Shown here in pieces: positions 1 to 5,026 of a stretch of 5,045 nt of DNA. Within the stretch, counting starts at the first letter, position 1. Each line of letters opens with the position of its first letter. Source of the stretch: Anaerolineaceae bacterium (GTDB lineage Bacteria > Planctomycetota > Phycisphaerae > FEN-1346 > JAACEH01); contig JAACEH010000157.1 in NCBI GenBank assembly GCA_011682595.1, positions 1 through 5,045 of the forward strand, given 5' to 3'. The position numbers and the translations under genes are program-made. A model generated the notes under the pieces. That model was given only the letters and a program-made list of their open reading frames with translations, did no database searches and was not told where the DNA came from.

Positions 1-356
1 CGCTCCAGCCCCCCGGGCACCACCTCGTAGCCCTCCGGCACATAGACTATTTTCTGCTCCTGGTCGATCCGCAGGGCCTGGTCCGGAGGAATCGACGCCG
101 TCCGGTAGCCGACGGGAATCGTCACCGAGTACCGCGTCAGGGCCACGCTGCTGCCGTCGGCCTGTTCGACCGTCTCGCTCCTGGTGTCGACGGAGATGCC
201 GCTCTGGCTGAACAGCAGGCGGAACAGCGGCAGTGTCGAACTGAGGCTGGCCAGGTACAGGCCGGCGATCAGCAGGGCGCAGAGCCAGGCGGCCGCTATC
301 CGGTAGCGATATGGCCGGCAATAGCGAAGGGCTCGTCGGAACGACCTCAAGGGCAT
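1..356 (-). CDS. ABC exporter (MsbA-like ATP-binding/permease), N-terminal part only
   Basis: Partial gene: the ATG is at 356-354 and the frame stays open to the left edge, giving 118 codons. The protein begins with a basic segment (MPLRSFRRALRYCRPYRYR), then one hydrophobic helix at about residues 20-48 (AAAWLCALLIAGLYLASLSS, then LPLFRLLF). This order, an Arg/Tyr-rich 'ALRYxRPYRxR' lead followed by a first transmembrane helix ending in a 'LPLxxxL' stretch, is familiar from the permease start of planctomycete type-I ABC exporters of the MsbA/lipid-flippase group. Residues 50-118 are polar and likely lie outside the membrane, much longer than the usual loop after helix 1. The Walker and signature motifs would lie beyond the window, so the ATPase half is not seen. 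The bases before the ATG (GAGAGCGGGAG) give only a modest ribosome binding site. Membrane location is well supported; the family is inferred from this N-terminus alone, and another polytopic membrane protein is possible. Confidence 0.6.
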   Translation of the reverse strand, partial: MPLRSFRRALRYCRPYRYRIAAAWLCALLIAGLYLASLSSTLPLFRLLFSQSGISVDTRSETVEQADGSSVALTRYSVTIPVGYRTASIPPDQALRIDQEQKIVYVPEGYEVVPGGLE

Positions 357-402
357 CTCCCGCTCTCAAGCACGGCCCCGGCGGCGTCCGAGGCGAGGGC
401 AG

Positions 403-408
403 ATTATA
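403..408 (-). promoter_or_regulatory. Candidate -10 box (TATAAT) for the ABC exporter gene
   Basis: Read on the minus strand, these bases are a perfect TATAAT, 46 nt upstream of the ATG at 356, which would give a leader of about 40 nt. The -35 region at 17-nt spacing (426-431, TTTCCC) matches the consensus poorly, so activator dependence or a different sigma factor is possible. A 6-bp hairpin (AAGGGG/CCCCTT, 423-428 with 433-438) overlaps that -35 position. Known consensus supports the -10 only; use as a promoter is inference. Confidence 0.4.
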
Positions 409-422
409 CCCAAAGGCTCCGC

Positions 423-438
423 AAGGGGAAAGCCCCTT
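423..438. repeat. 6-bp inverted repeat over the -35 region of the exporter promoter
   Basis: AAGGGG and CCCCTT are separated by four bases. The dyad sits exactly where the -35 element for the TATAAT at 403-408 would be. It could be a small operator or simply a chance hairpin; it is not followed by a T-tract on either strand, so it is not a good terminator. Confidence 0.35.
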
Positions 439-528
439 CGCCCGCACACGGTCCGGAAGGCGTACACGTCAAGATTGCAGGTAAAGCCAAGGTCAGCTCA
501 ACAGGCCCAACGACGGGGGGTATGGACC

Positions 529-651
529 GGTGCCGTGGCTGCGGTGTGTGTAGCCACGTTTGCAGGTTCGTCCCCTCCTGGCTCCCTCGTGGTCACAGAT
601 ACTACTGCGAAGTAGCTCGCTACGTAGCACGAGCACCGTGACCACGGCACC
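529..651 (-). ncRNA. Structured intergenic element with 10-bp terminal inverted repeats
   Basis: GGTGCCGTGG (529-538) and CCACGGCACC (642-651) are perfect 10-bp inverted repeats enclosing 103 bases. Inside are further dyads: CGTGGCT/AGCCACG (534-540 with 552-558), GTGGTCAC/GTGACCAC (589-596 with 638-645), GCTCG/CGAGC (615-619 with 630-634) around a GCTACGTAGC palindrome (619-628), and CTAC/GTAG (603-606 with 611-615). The first two inner stems use bases that the outer stem also needs, so the long-range and local folds exclude each other. There is no recognisable tRNA, tmRNA or 6S signature and no credible coding frame. It lies between the PEP-CTERM gene's terminator and the exporter promoter. 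Strand is unproven; minus is given because all genes run that way. It may be a structured RNA, a degenerate mobile element, or a dyad-rich spacer. Confidence 0.35.
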
Positions 652-657
652 CGCTTG

Positions 658-668
658 CCCCCGTCGGG
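658..668. repeat. Small GC hairpin (CCCC-GTC-GGGG)
   Basis: A 4-bp all-GC stem with a 3-base loop, lying just beyond the larger terminator hairpin in the direction of minus-strand transcription. It may add to termination but is too short to call alone. Confidence 0.25.
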
Positions 669-680
669 GAATGTGAAGCA

Positions 681-709
681 ATGGGGAGGCCACCGGTGGG
701 CCTCCCCAT
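681..709 (-). terminator. Terminator-like hairpin after the PEP-CTERM gene
   Basis: On the minus strand this is an 11-bp perfect stem (ATGGGGAGGCC with GGCCTCCCCAT) and a 7-nt loop, starting 47 nt after the TAG stop at 757-759. The bases after the stem (TGCTTCACATTCC) are only mildly T-rich, so it is not a textbook intrinsic terminator. Hairpins with weak U-tracts are still common at the 3' ends of GC-rich bacterial genes and can serve as mRNA stabilisers. The placement directly behind a stop codon supports a 3'-end role. Confidence 0.6.
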
Positions 710-756
710 CTGGTTTCAGTTCAAGTTGTCACCGGGTGCGACGCTGTTCATATCCT

Positions 757-1794
757 CTAGCGGCGCTTCCGGCTGAAGGCCATGCCCACCAGACCCACGG
801 CGATCAGGCCGAACGTGGCGGGCTCGGGGATTTCGGCGCCCGTGAGGCCGGTGATGAAAAAGTGCTCGGCCGTATTGTACGAGCATTTCGGATAATCGTC
901 CAAGGCCGAGATCGAGAACGACTCGATCACGTCGTCCGGAGCCAGTTCGCCGATGGCCGAAAAGTCCACCATCCAGAGCTTGTCCTTGCCGGGATTTGAG
1001 CTGGCCGCTACGAAAAGGCCTTCAACGTCGTTAGACGGTCCGACGAACAGGCGGTCGATCATGGCCCCCGAACGGAGTTCGATGCGCAGGTCGATCTTCT
1101 CCTGCTTGCCGGGCTTTGAAGAATTGTACTCGAACTGGCTGAGAAGGACCCTGATGCTGTCGGCCGCCAACCCCATATAGGCCGAGTCGAAATCGAAGTA
1201 GACGATCTCGTTAACGTGCGGCGCGCCGTTGGGATGACCGGGATCGAATGTGTCGGGCCCCGTTCCGCCGGAAACGTGCTTGCTGCCCTCGATCTTCGCC
1301 CGGCCGTTGCCGCTGTCGATCCTTCTGAGGCCCGAAGCGTTGACCCTGAACGCCCTCACCCCCAGGCCTTCCTTTTTGCCGTCGGGCTGGGCGCTGTTTT
1401 CCTTGGACAGGTAAATGACGCCGGCCTGGACATCGTGCGAAGGCGGCAGGTTGCTGGTCACACTCAAGCGGGTTGCCGCCGTGATGGTCATCATGAGCGG
1501 ATCCAGGGCCGTCCCCGATCCGGCCAGGCCGCTTCTCTGAACGGCCAGGATGCTGCCCTGCCCGGTCACCGGACTGGTGATTATCTTGCCGGCCATGTCC
1601 GGATCGACCTGGTGGCCGCCGTTGATAGGCGAACTGCCCAGACCCAAAGCATCGGTCGTCAACTTCACCGATACGACGTCGGCCAGGGCCGGCGCCGCCA
1701 AGGCCAGGAACACCGCCGCCGCAAGGATGCACGATACAAATCTGCCGCCAACGCCAACTGCATGGTTACTGTCTGCTTTCACAATAATTCTCAC
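757..1794 (-). CDS. PEP-CTERM sorting domain protein, exported, function unknown
   Basis: A 345-residue protein. The start chosen is GTG at 1794-1792, because GGAGGGGG (1801-1808) lies about 9 nt upstream; a second in-frame GTG at 1782-1780 has a weaker GGTGAG. Residues 1-38 form a signal peptide: basic start, hydrophobic core at about 19-34, and an ALA cleavage site before Asp39. The C-terminus is a clear PEP-CTERM tripartite signal: IPEPAT at 322-327, a hydrophobic helix at 328-341 and a terminal RKRR at 342-345. In known systems an exosortase recognises this signal and releases the protein to the surface, often with extracellular polysaccharide. The middle is a soluble, probably beta-rich domain with GLGV (143-146) followed by NEIVYFDFD (195-203), an arrangement I associate with other PEP-CTERM proteins. 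No catalytic motif is visible. No exosortase gene is in the window. The sorting class is certain; the biological role is unknown. Confidence 0.9.
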   Translation of the reverse strand: MRIIVKADSNHAVGVGGRFVSCILAAAVFLALAAPALADVVSVKLTTDALGLGSSPINGGHQVDPDMAGKIITSPVTGQGSILAVQRSGLAGSGTALDPLMMTITAATRLSVTSNLPPSHDVQAGVIYLSKENSAQPDGKKEGLGVRAFRVNASGLRRIDSGNGRAKIEGSKHVSGGTGPDTFDPGHPNGAPHVNEIVYFDFDSAYMGLAADSIRVLLSQFEYNSSKPGKQEKIDLRIELRSGAMIDRLFVGPSNDVEGLFVAASSNPGKDKLWMVDFSAIGELAPDDVIESFSISALDDYPKCSYNTAEHFFITGLTGAEIPEPATFGLIAVGLVGMAFSRKRR

Positions 1795-1800
1795 CGGATT

Positions 1801-1808
1801 CCCCCTCC
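1801..1808 (-). promoter_or_regulatory. Ribosome binding site that decides the GTG start
   Basis: On the minus strand this reads GGAGGGGG, with its GGAGG core 9 nt before GTG 1794-1792. It is about 20 nt from the other in-frame GTG (1782), too far to serve it. The site therefore favours the four-codon-longer protein over the shorter one, and argues against the far upstream ATG at 1935, which has no such motif and would put about 50 residues before the signal peptide. Confidence 0.65.
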
Positions 1809-1871
1809 ATAAGGAAGGCGGGAACTCATAACGGCCCGCCGCCGTTGCCGTCGGACGCCCGGGCGACACAC

Positions 1872-1885
1872 CCTCAATAATGAGG
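1872..1885 (-). promoter_or_regulatory. Leader hairpin (CCTCA-TTAT-TGAGG)
   Basis: A perfect 5-bp stem with a four-base loop in the presumed leader of the PEP-CTERM gene, about 80 nt before its start codon. It is one of a series of small stems (see 1924-1942, 1951-1961 and 1962-2039) in the same stretch. A regulatory role is inferred only from its position. Confidence 0.3.
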
Positions 1886-1923
1886 CTTCCGACAACAGAA
1901 TCTCCTGAAAACACAATATCGTC

Positions 1924-1942
1924 TCCCGGTTCCATTCCCGGG
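1924..1942 (-). promoter_or_regulatory. Leader hairpin (CCCGG / CCGGG)
   Basis: A 5-bp GC stem with an 8-base loop (GAATGGAA on the minus strand) between the twin-hairpin element and the PEP-CTERM start codon. It is modest on its own; its interest lies in the density of stems across 1870-2040. The neighbouring 11-base palindrome ACCGACTCGGT lies at 1951-1961. Confidence 0.3.
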
Positions 1943-1961
1943 CTCGTCTCACCGACTCGGT

Positions 1962-2039
1962 CTGAAGCGGCGCGCCAAGTGAGTGACGCAGCAGAACCAC
2001 GCCAAGTGAGTGGCGCGGCAAAACTATCGCCCGCTTCAG
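1962..2039 (-). promoter_or_regulatory. Twin-hairpin, three-way-junction-like leader element
   Basis: CTGAAGCGG (1962-1970) and CCGCTTCAG (2031-2039) form a perfect 9-bp outer stem. Inside are two hairpins, 1972-1989 and 1999-2016, each with a 6-bp stem and the same six-base loop (CTCACT on the minus strand). The two copies differ at one stem position each: GCGTCA/TGGCGC and GCGCCA/TGGCGT. On the minus strand both differences are tolerated as G-U pairs; on the plus strand they would be C-A mismatches. That asymmetry points to an RNA made in the same direction as the genes. The element ends about 168 nt before the PEP-CTERM start codon, so it probably sits in that gene's leader. It matches no riboswitch or leader family I recognise. 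A dispersed palindromic repeat inserted by chance is the main alternative. Confidence 0.5.
1973..2016. repeat. Two 17-bp direct repeats, 27-bp period
   Basis: CGCCAAGTGAGTGACGC (1973-1989) and CGCCAAGTGAGTGGCGC (2000-2016) differ at a single base within the 17. They are the inner hairpins of the 1962-2039 element. Two copies only, so this is not a CRISPR array. Confidence 0.75.
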
Positions 2040-2060
2040 CCCACTTTCTTCAAGGGATTG

Positions 2061-2086
2061 GCCTGCTTAGAGTGCAACCTGCAGGC
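2061..2086. repeat. Inverted repeat GCCTGC / GCAGGC
   Basis: A perfect 6-bp stem (2061-2066 with 2081-2086) and a 14-base loop, just upstream (in gene direction) of the twin-hairpin element. It may be part of the same structured leader or a chance dyad. Confidence 0.3.
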
Positions 2087-2138
2087 AACGGCGAGTGCGG
2101 AGCTAACTTCGCATCCACTTGAAAGCATCACGACTCGT

Positions 2139-2156
2139 CCCCCCCCCACCCCACCC
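2139..2156 (-). other. G-quadruplex-type tract
   Basis: The minus strand reads GGGTGGGGTGGGGGGGGG: G-runs of 3, 4 and 9 separated by single T residues, which satisfies the usual four-run G4 pattern. It lies in the non-coding gap between the two exported-protein genes. G-tracts of this type can stall polymerase or affect transcripts; here it may also be a slippage-prone homopolymer (nine C on the plus strand). Confidence 0.5.
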
Positions 2157-2311
2157 ACGGGGGCGCCTCGTGGAACTTCAAACAATCATATGAACATCTC
2201 CAGCAATTTTATGCGCCGACATCAGCCGCAGCCCGGATCAAGCTGCGCGGTTGGCTGCAAGAGCCTGGATGCCGAGCGGCTTTGAGCCTCCAACAGTGTC
2301 ACAATGCCACC

Positions 2312-2336
2312 GGGGCGGCCCCCGCTGGGCCGCTCC
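2312..2336. repeat. Strong GC hairpin
   Basis: GGGGCGGCCC (2312-2321) pairs with GGGCCGCTCC (2327-2336): nine Watson-Crick pairs plus one G-T, around a 5-base loop, on the plus strand. No T-tract follows on either side. It may be an unusually placed 3'-end hairpin of the 710-residue gene, 350 nt after its stop, or one copy of a palindromic intergenic repeat. Confidence 0.5.
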
Positions 2337-2428
2337 TACTGCCAGCACACTATCGCAACTGGTGTGCCAGAATAATGTCCCGTTTGAACAAGTGGGCTTA
2401 AACGCTGGTGGACACTGCGTTTATGCCT

Positions 2429-2450
2429 CACGTTGTATTATTGCAACGTG
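2429..2450. repeat. Inverted repeat CACGTTG / CAACGTG
   Basis: A perfect 7-bp dyad with an 8-base AT-rich spacer (TATTATTG). The geometry, two half-sites with centres about 15 bp apart, resembles a binding site for a dimeric regulator, but no promoter is obvious beside it. It lies in the AT-richer part of the gap. Confidence 0.4.
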
Positions 2451-2685
2451 GTTGTGAGAATGCTCGGAGGCGTTGCGCATTCACATCATTCATGGCCTGG
2501 GTGCAATGCCGGGCTTACAAGCCGCACATCTTAACACAGGTCGCTATACACCAGGACTGGGGGGTATCCGTCGATCAGGCGCCAGGGGTTGTGGGGAGGC
2601 GGCTCCGGACTCACAGGTCGGCGGACGGCTCGCAGGTGGGGCCCGAACGCGGTCCGCACGGCGCGCAGCTCTGGCGTTTCCAGGG

Positions 2686-4818
2686 CTAGGGAACGGAAAA
2701 GCCGTTCAGGATGTTGATCAGGATGGCCACGTCGTTGGGTTCGGGGCCGCCGTTGTGGTCCAGGTCGAAGGCGTTGGGGTGATACGGCGGGGGATTGTTG
2801 TTCAACTTCAAGATCAGGGCTGCCACATCGGTGGGTTCGACGCCGTTGATGCCGTCGACGTCGCCCAGACGGCGAACCGTAAAGGGCAGCAATTCGGTGG
2901 TCTGGCCCGCCAGGTCCCCGGTGGCCGTAACCTCAATGGCCAGCAGGCCGGTCTCGGCGACGCCGTCGCTGCGTAAGCTGCCGACGATGTACTTCACGAG
3001 CGGATCGCCCTGGGGGTCGTTCTCGATGGTTACCTCGCCGGGGCCCGACCCGCCGGCCTTGGCCACCGAAACCGCGACGCTCCCGTTGCCGGCGAAGTTC
3101 TCAACCGTGATCTCGAGACGGACCTTGTGCCCGCCGTTGGCCAGGCTTAGCGGCGTGTTCTGGTAAACCCAGTCCAGACCGTCTTCGGTGGCCAGGCTGA
3201 TCTGCGGGTTGCCCGGCTCGCTGAAGCCGGCGATGAAGGCGGCCCACTCGGAATCGGCCGGCGCCGAGGACCAGGCGAACTCGTTGGCCACCCAGAAGCT
3301 GTCGTCGGCCGGATCGACCACACAGGCCGAGTAGTCGCCCCAGCGGTCCGGGTCGAGGGAGGCGAAACTGTCGTAGTAGCCCGGCCCGGCCTTGGCCACC
3401 ACCGGGGCGCGGAAGGTGCCCGGCGGATCGCTGCTCCGCCGCGTAACGTAAACCACGTCGGGGTACCGGGTCAGCGAGGACTGCGTATAACAGATTGCGA
3501 CGTGGCCCGAGGAATTGACGTTGATCGAGGGCATGTAAGTCCAGGGCTCGCTGCCCGTACCGTTCAGGAAGCCGGACTGAAAGACCGAGGCGGCCGCGGC
3601 GCTGCCGCCCGTGGCGATGTCCTGCCAGACAACCTCTGTCTGGCCGTCGCCGTCGGGATCGGCTGTCAGGCACAGCCAGATGTGGCCGTCGCGATAGACG
3701 GCGTTCATGACCCGCGAGGCCAGCGTGGCCAGGCGGACGCTCGTCCCGAGCTGATCGGCCCCGAGGTTGGGGGAGGGGTAATTGCCGCCGGACCAGGAAT
3801 GCGTGCTGGTCGTGGCCAGCGGCGCCGCCGGGTCGCCGGTTATGTTGAAGATGCGGTAACTGGTTGAGCCGATGCGGTTGATAAGATAGAAGCCGCCGTT
3901 GTCGGTCGTCCCGTAAACATGGGCCGGCTGGGTTGTACCGACGCCGTAGGTGGTGGTGTCGTAGTTGAGGTCGACGAAGGAGTAGATCCCGGCCATCAGG
4001 GCCGCCTTGTCGAAGACGCGGATCTTTATCCCGCGGAAGACATCGTCACTGTCGAACAGGTTGGCCGTGACAAACAGCGAGTCGTCGTCGGCGCCGATGC
4101 CCGGGTAGTCGGCCCAGGTGGGCACCGAGCCGACGGTCGTTGCGGCCGAACCCGACATGAACGTCCAGTCCGAGGTCAGGTTGCCGGGTCTGCCGCCGGA
4201 AGAGACAGCGATGTGAATGCGGCTGAAGCTCGGGCCGGCGCCCTCCAGGCTGACCATGAAGAAGCGCCCGGAGTGCTGATCGTAAAGCACCTTGGGGTCG
4301 AAGCAGTTGGCCCCGAAGACCGTGTCCAGCAACGTGGGGCCGGCGATTGTCGTGCCGGTCTTGTCCCAGATCTGCAGGTGGCCGTTGGTGACCATGACCA
4401 CGCGGCCGTCGCCGCCCAGGCCGGGACCGACGGCAAGGTGGGTGTCCGGCGGCGTGCCGGTGACCGGCGAGTTGATGACGCCGTTAAAGGAAACTCGGGG
4501 TGCAGCCGAGGGCGACTTGGGCTGCGGCACTTCGGGTAACGACGCCCCCGACGACTCCAGCGGCGCCGCTTGCAGGCCGGGCACGAAGTCGTCCAGCTCG
4601 ATCCACTTGGGCTGGCCGGCCGGTTGGCCGCCCCGCCCCGACCCGGCTGACGGTTGCGGCGGCGGATCGGCCGGAACCAGCCGCGGGGCGGGCGCCTGCT
4701 CATCGGCCGCAACGGGCTCAACACCGATTGCATCCCAACCCGCGGCGACCAGCAGGGCCGACGACAGGACGAAGGCAAGTCGTGTGCAGTGTCCGGTGAC
4801 GGCGGGCGGCTGGGCCAT
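2686..4818 (-). CDS. Secreted propeller-like protein with C-terminal dockerin-like repeats
   Basis: 710 residues; ATG start at 4818-4816 with AGGAGAG 8 nt upstream. A signal peptide is visible (hydrophobic core about 14-27, likely cleavage near 38), followed by a Pro/Gln/Ala-rich linker to about 105. Residues 110-535 resemble a widespread, poorly characterised exported family. Its signatures are GTPPDTHLAVGP (121-132), LQIWDKTG (148-155), FDPKVLYD...GRFFMV (173-189), and two related blocks, WADYPGIGADDDSLFVTANLF (235-255, listed here only as key positions W235, D237, Y238, D244) and RWGDYSACVVDPADDSFWVANEF (W493, D495, Y496, D502). A beta-propeller fold is likely. Residues 540-650 look like an Ig-type beta sandwich. 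The end holds two EF-hand-like loops: 653-664, in which the third calcium ligand is replaced by Ile657, and 685-696, with D685, D687, N689 and D696 intact. Probably extracellular. Enzymatic activity, if any, is unknown. Confidence 0.88.
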   Translation of the reverse strand: MAQPPAVTGHCTRLAFVLSSALLVAAGWDAIGVEPVAADEQAPAPRLVPADPPPQPSAGSGRGGQPAGQPKWIELDDFVPGLQAAPLESSGASLPEVPQPKSPSAAPRVSFNGVINSPVTGTPPDTHLAVGPGLGGDGRVVMVTNGHLQIWDKTGTTIAGPTLLDTVFGANCFDPKVLYDQHSGRFFMVSLEGAGPSFSRIHIAVSSGGRPGNLTSDWTFMSGSAATTVGSVPTWADYPGIGADDDSLFVTANLFDSDDVFRGIKIRVFDKAALMAGIYSFVDLNYDTTTYGVGTTQPAHVYGTTDNGGFYLINRIGSTSYRIFNITGDPAAPLATTSTHSWSGGNYPSPNLGADQLGTSVRLATLASRVMNAVYRDGHIWLCLTADPDGDGQTEVVWQDIATGGSAAAASVFQSGFLNGTGSEPWTYMPSINVNSSGHVAICYTQSSLTRYPDVVYVTRRSSDPPGTFRAPVVAKAGPGYYDSFASLDPDRWGDYSACVVDPADDSFWVANEFAWSSAPADSEWAAFIAGFSEPGNPQISLATEDGLDWVYQNTPLSLANGGHKVRLEITVENFAGNGSVAVSVAKAGGSGPGEVTIENDPQGDPLVKYIVGSLRSDGVAETGLLAIEVTATGDLAGQTTELLPFTVRRLGDVDGINGVEPTDVAALILKLNNNPPPYHPNAFDLDHNGGPEPNDVAILINILNGFSVP

Positions 4819-4826
4819 GTGTCGGG

Positions 4827-4833
4827 CTCTCCT
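4827..4833 (-). promoter_or_regulatory. Ribosome binding site of the dockerin-like protein
   Basis: AGGAGAG on the minus strand, with 8 nt between it and the ATG at 4818-4816. It fixes the start ahead of a normal signal peptide. Confidence 0.7.
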
Positions 4834-4874
4834 GGTATCGCGCGGACCGGCGATGAGGCAGCCGCAGTGCCCGC

Positions 4875-4892
4875 TCGGTCGGTCGGTCGGTC
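4875..4892. repeat. Tetranucleotide repeat (TCGG)x4 in the leader
   Basis: Four perfect TCGG units plus TC on the plus strand (GACC-type units in the transcript), placed between the candidate promoter and the ribosome binding site of the dockerin-like gene. Such tracts can change length by slippage; four units is short, so variation is possible but not expected to be frequent. Confidence 0.8.
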
Positions 4893-4933
4893 CTGTTGCC
4901 AGCCACGGGGGATACCGAAACCACCTGCATTAA

Positions 4934-4962
4934 GATATACACCACCTGGTGCAGGGATGCAA
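4934..4962 (-). promoter_or_regulatory. Candidate sigma-70-type promoter for the dockerin-like gene
   Basis: On the minus strand TTGCAT (4957-4962) and TATATC (4934-4939) are separated by exactly 17 bp. They match three of six and four of six consensus bases, so the call rests on spacing and position. Transcription would begin near 4927, giving a leader of about 110 nt. The spacer contains the palindrome CACCTGGTG (4943-4951), and CCTGCA/TGCAGG (4924-4929 with 4950-4955) brackets the -10, which is a reasonable layout for repressor binding. Confidence 0.4.
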
Positions 4963-5000
4963 GTTTACCTGCCGGGAAACGGCGAAAAATGGCTGTTCCA

Positions 5001-5026
5001 GGGGCAAAACCGGGGGCGGGGTGGGG
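5001..5026 (+). other. G-quadruplex-type tract upstream of the promoter
   Basis: G-runs of 4, 5, 4 and 4 with loops of 7, 1 and 1 bases on the plus strand, about 40 bp upstream of the candidate -35. The strand opposite the gene carries the G-runs. No gene is visible in 4963-5045. Confidence 0.5.

Larger units (their letters stand above)
2040..2685. other. Non-coding gap between the two exported-protein genes
   Basis: About 650 bp without a credible gene. Short open frames exist on both strands, but they lack ribosome binding sites, show no recognisable domain, and one of them runs antisense into the 710-residue gene. What can be seen are dyads (2061-2086, 2312-2336, 2429-2450), a G/C tract (2139-2156) and locally lower GC than the flanking genes, notably 2170-2215 and 2370-2470. 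I see no tRNA, rRNA fragment, transposase remnant or CRISPR repeat. No clear terminator follows the stop codon at 2686-2688. Confidence 0.6.

Noticed and set aside
561..651. tRNA gene suggested by a GGTTCG stretch and a nearby 3' stem
   Set aside because: The bases flanking GGTTCG do not pair as a T-arm, and no anticodon arm or acceptor stem of the right length can be drawn.
493..693. Minus-strand 66-codon open frame
   Set aside because: It has no ribosome binding site, is Arg-rich with low complexity, runs through the terminator hairpin and the inverted-repeat element, and resembles no known protein.
1211..1812. Long open frames in other frames of the PEP-CTERM gene
   Set aside because: They are Arg/Gly/Gln-rich, as expected of shadow frames in GC-rich DNA, and conflict with the frame that carries a signal peptide and PEP-CTERM motif.
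1795..1961. c-di-GMP (GEMM) riboswitch upstream of the PEP-CTERM gene
   Set aside because: A short AAGCC segment is reminiscent, but the conserved GEMM core and receptor segments are not present.
1973..2016. CRISPR array
   Set aside because: Only two repeat units are present, with a 10-base spacer, far too short for a CRISPR unit.
1791..2021. Small minus-strand protein with a repeated RHSLG motif
   Set aside because: The peptide repeat is produced by the two 17-bp hairpin repeats; the frame overlaps the PEP-CTERM start and has no ribosome binding site.
2010..2976. Plus-strand open frames in the gap
   Set aside because: They show no recognisable domain and no ribosome binding site, and the longest extends antisense into the 710-residue gene. 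A decayed gene cannot be excluded but is not supported.
3919..4933. Plus-strand open frames opposite the dockerin-like gene
   Set aside because: Their composition is typical of antisense GC-rich frames, with no export signal, domain or ribosome binding site; the opposite strand has a clear domain order.
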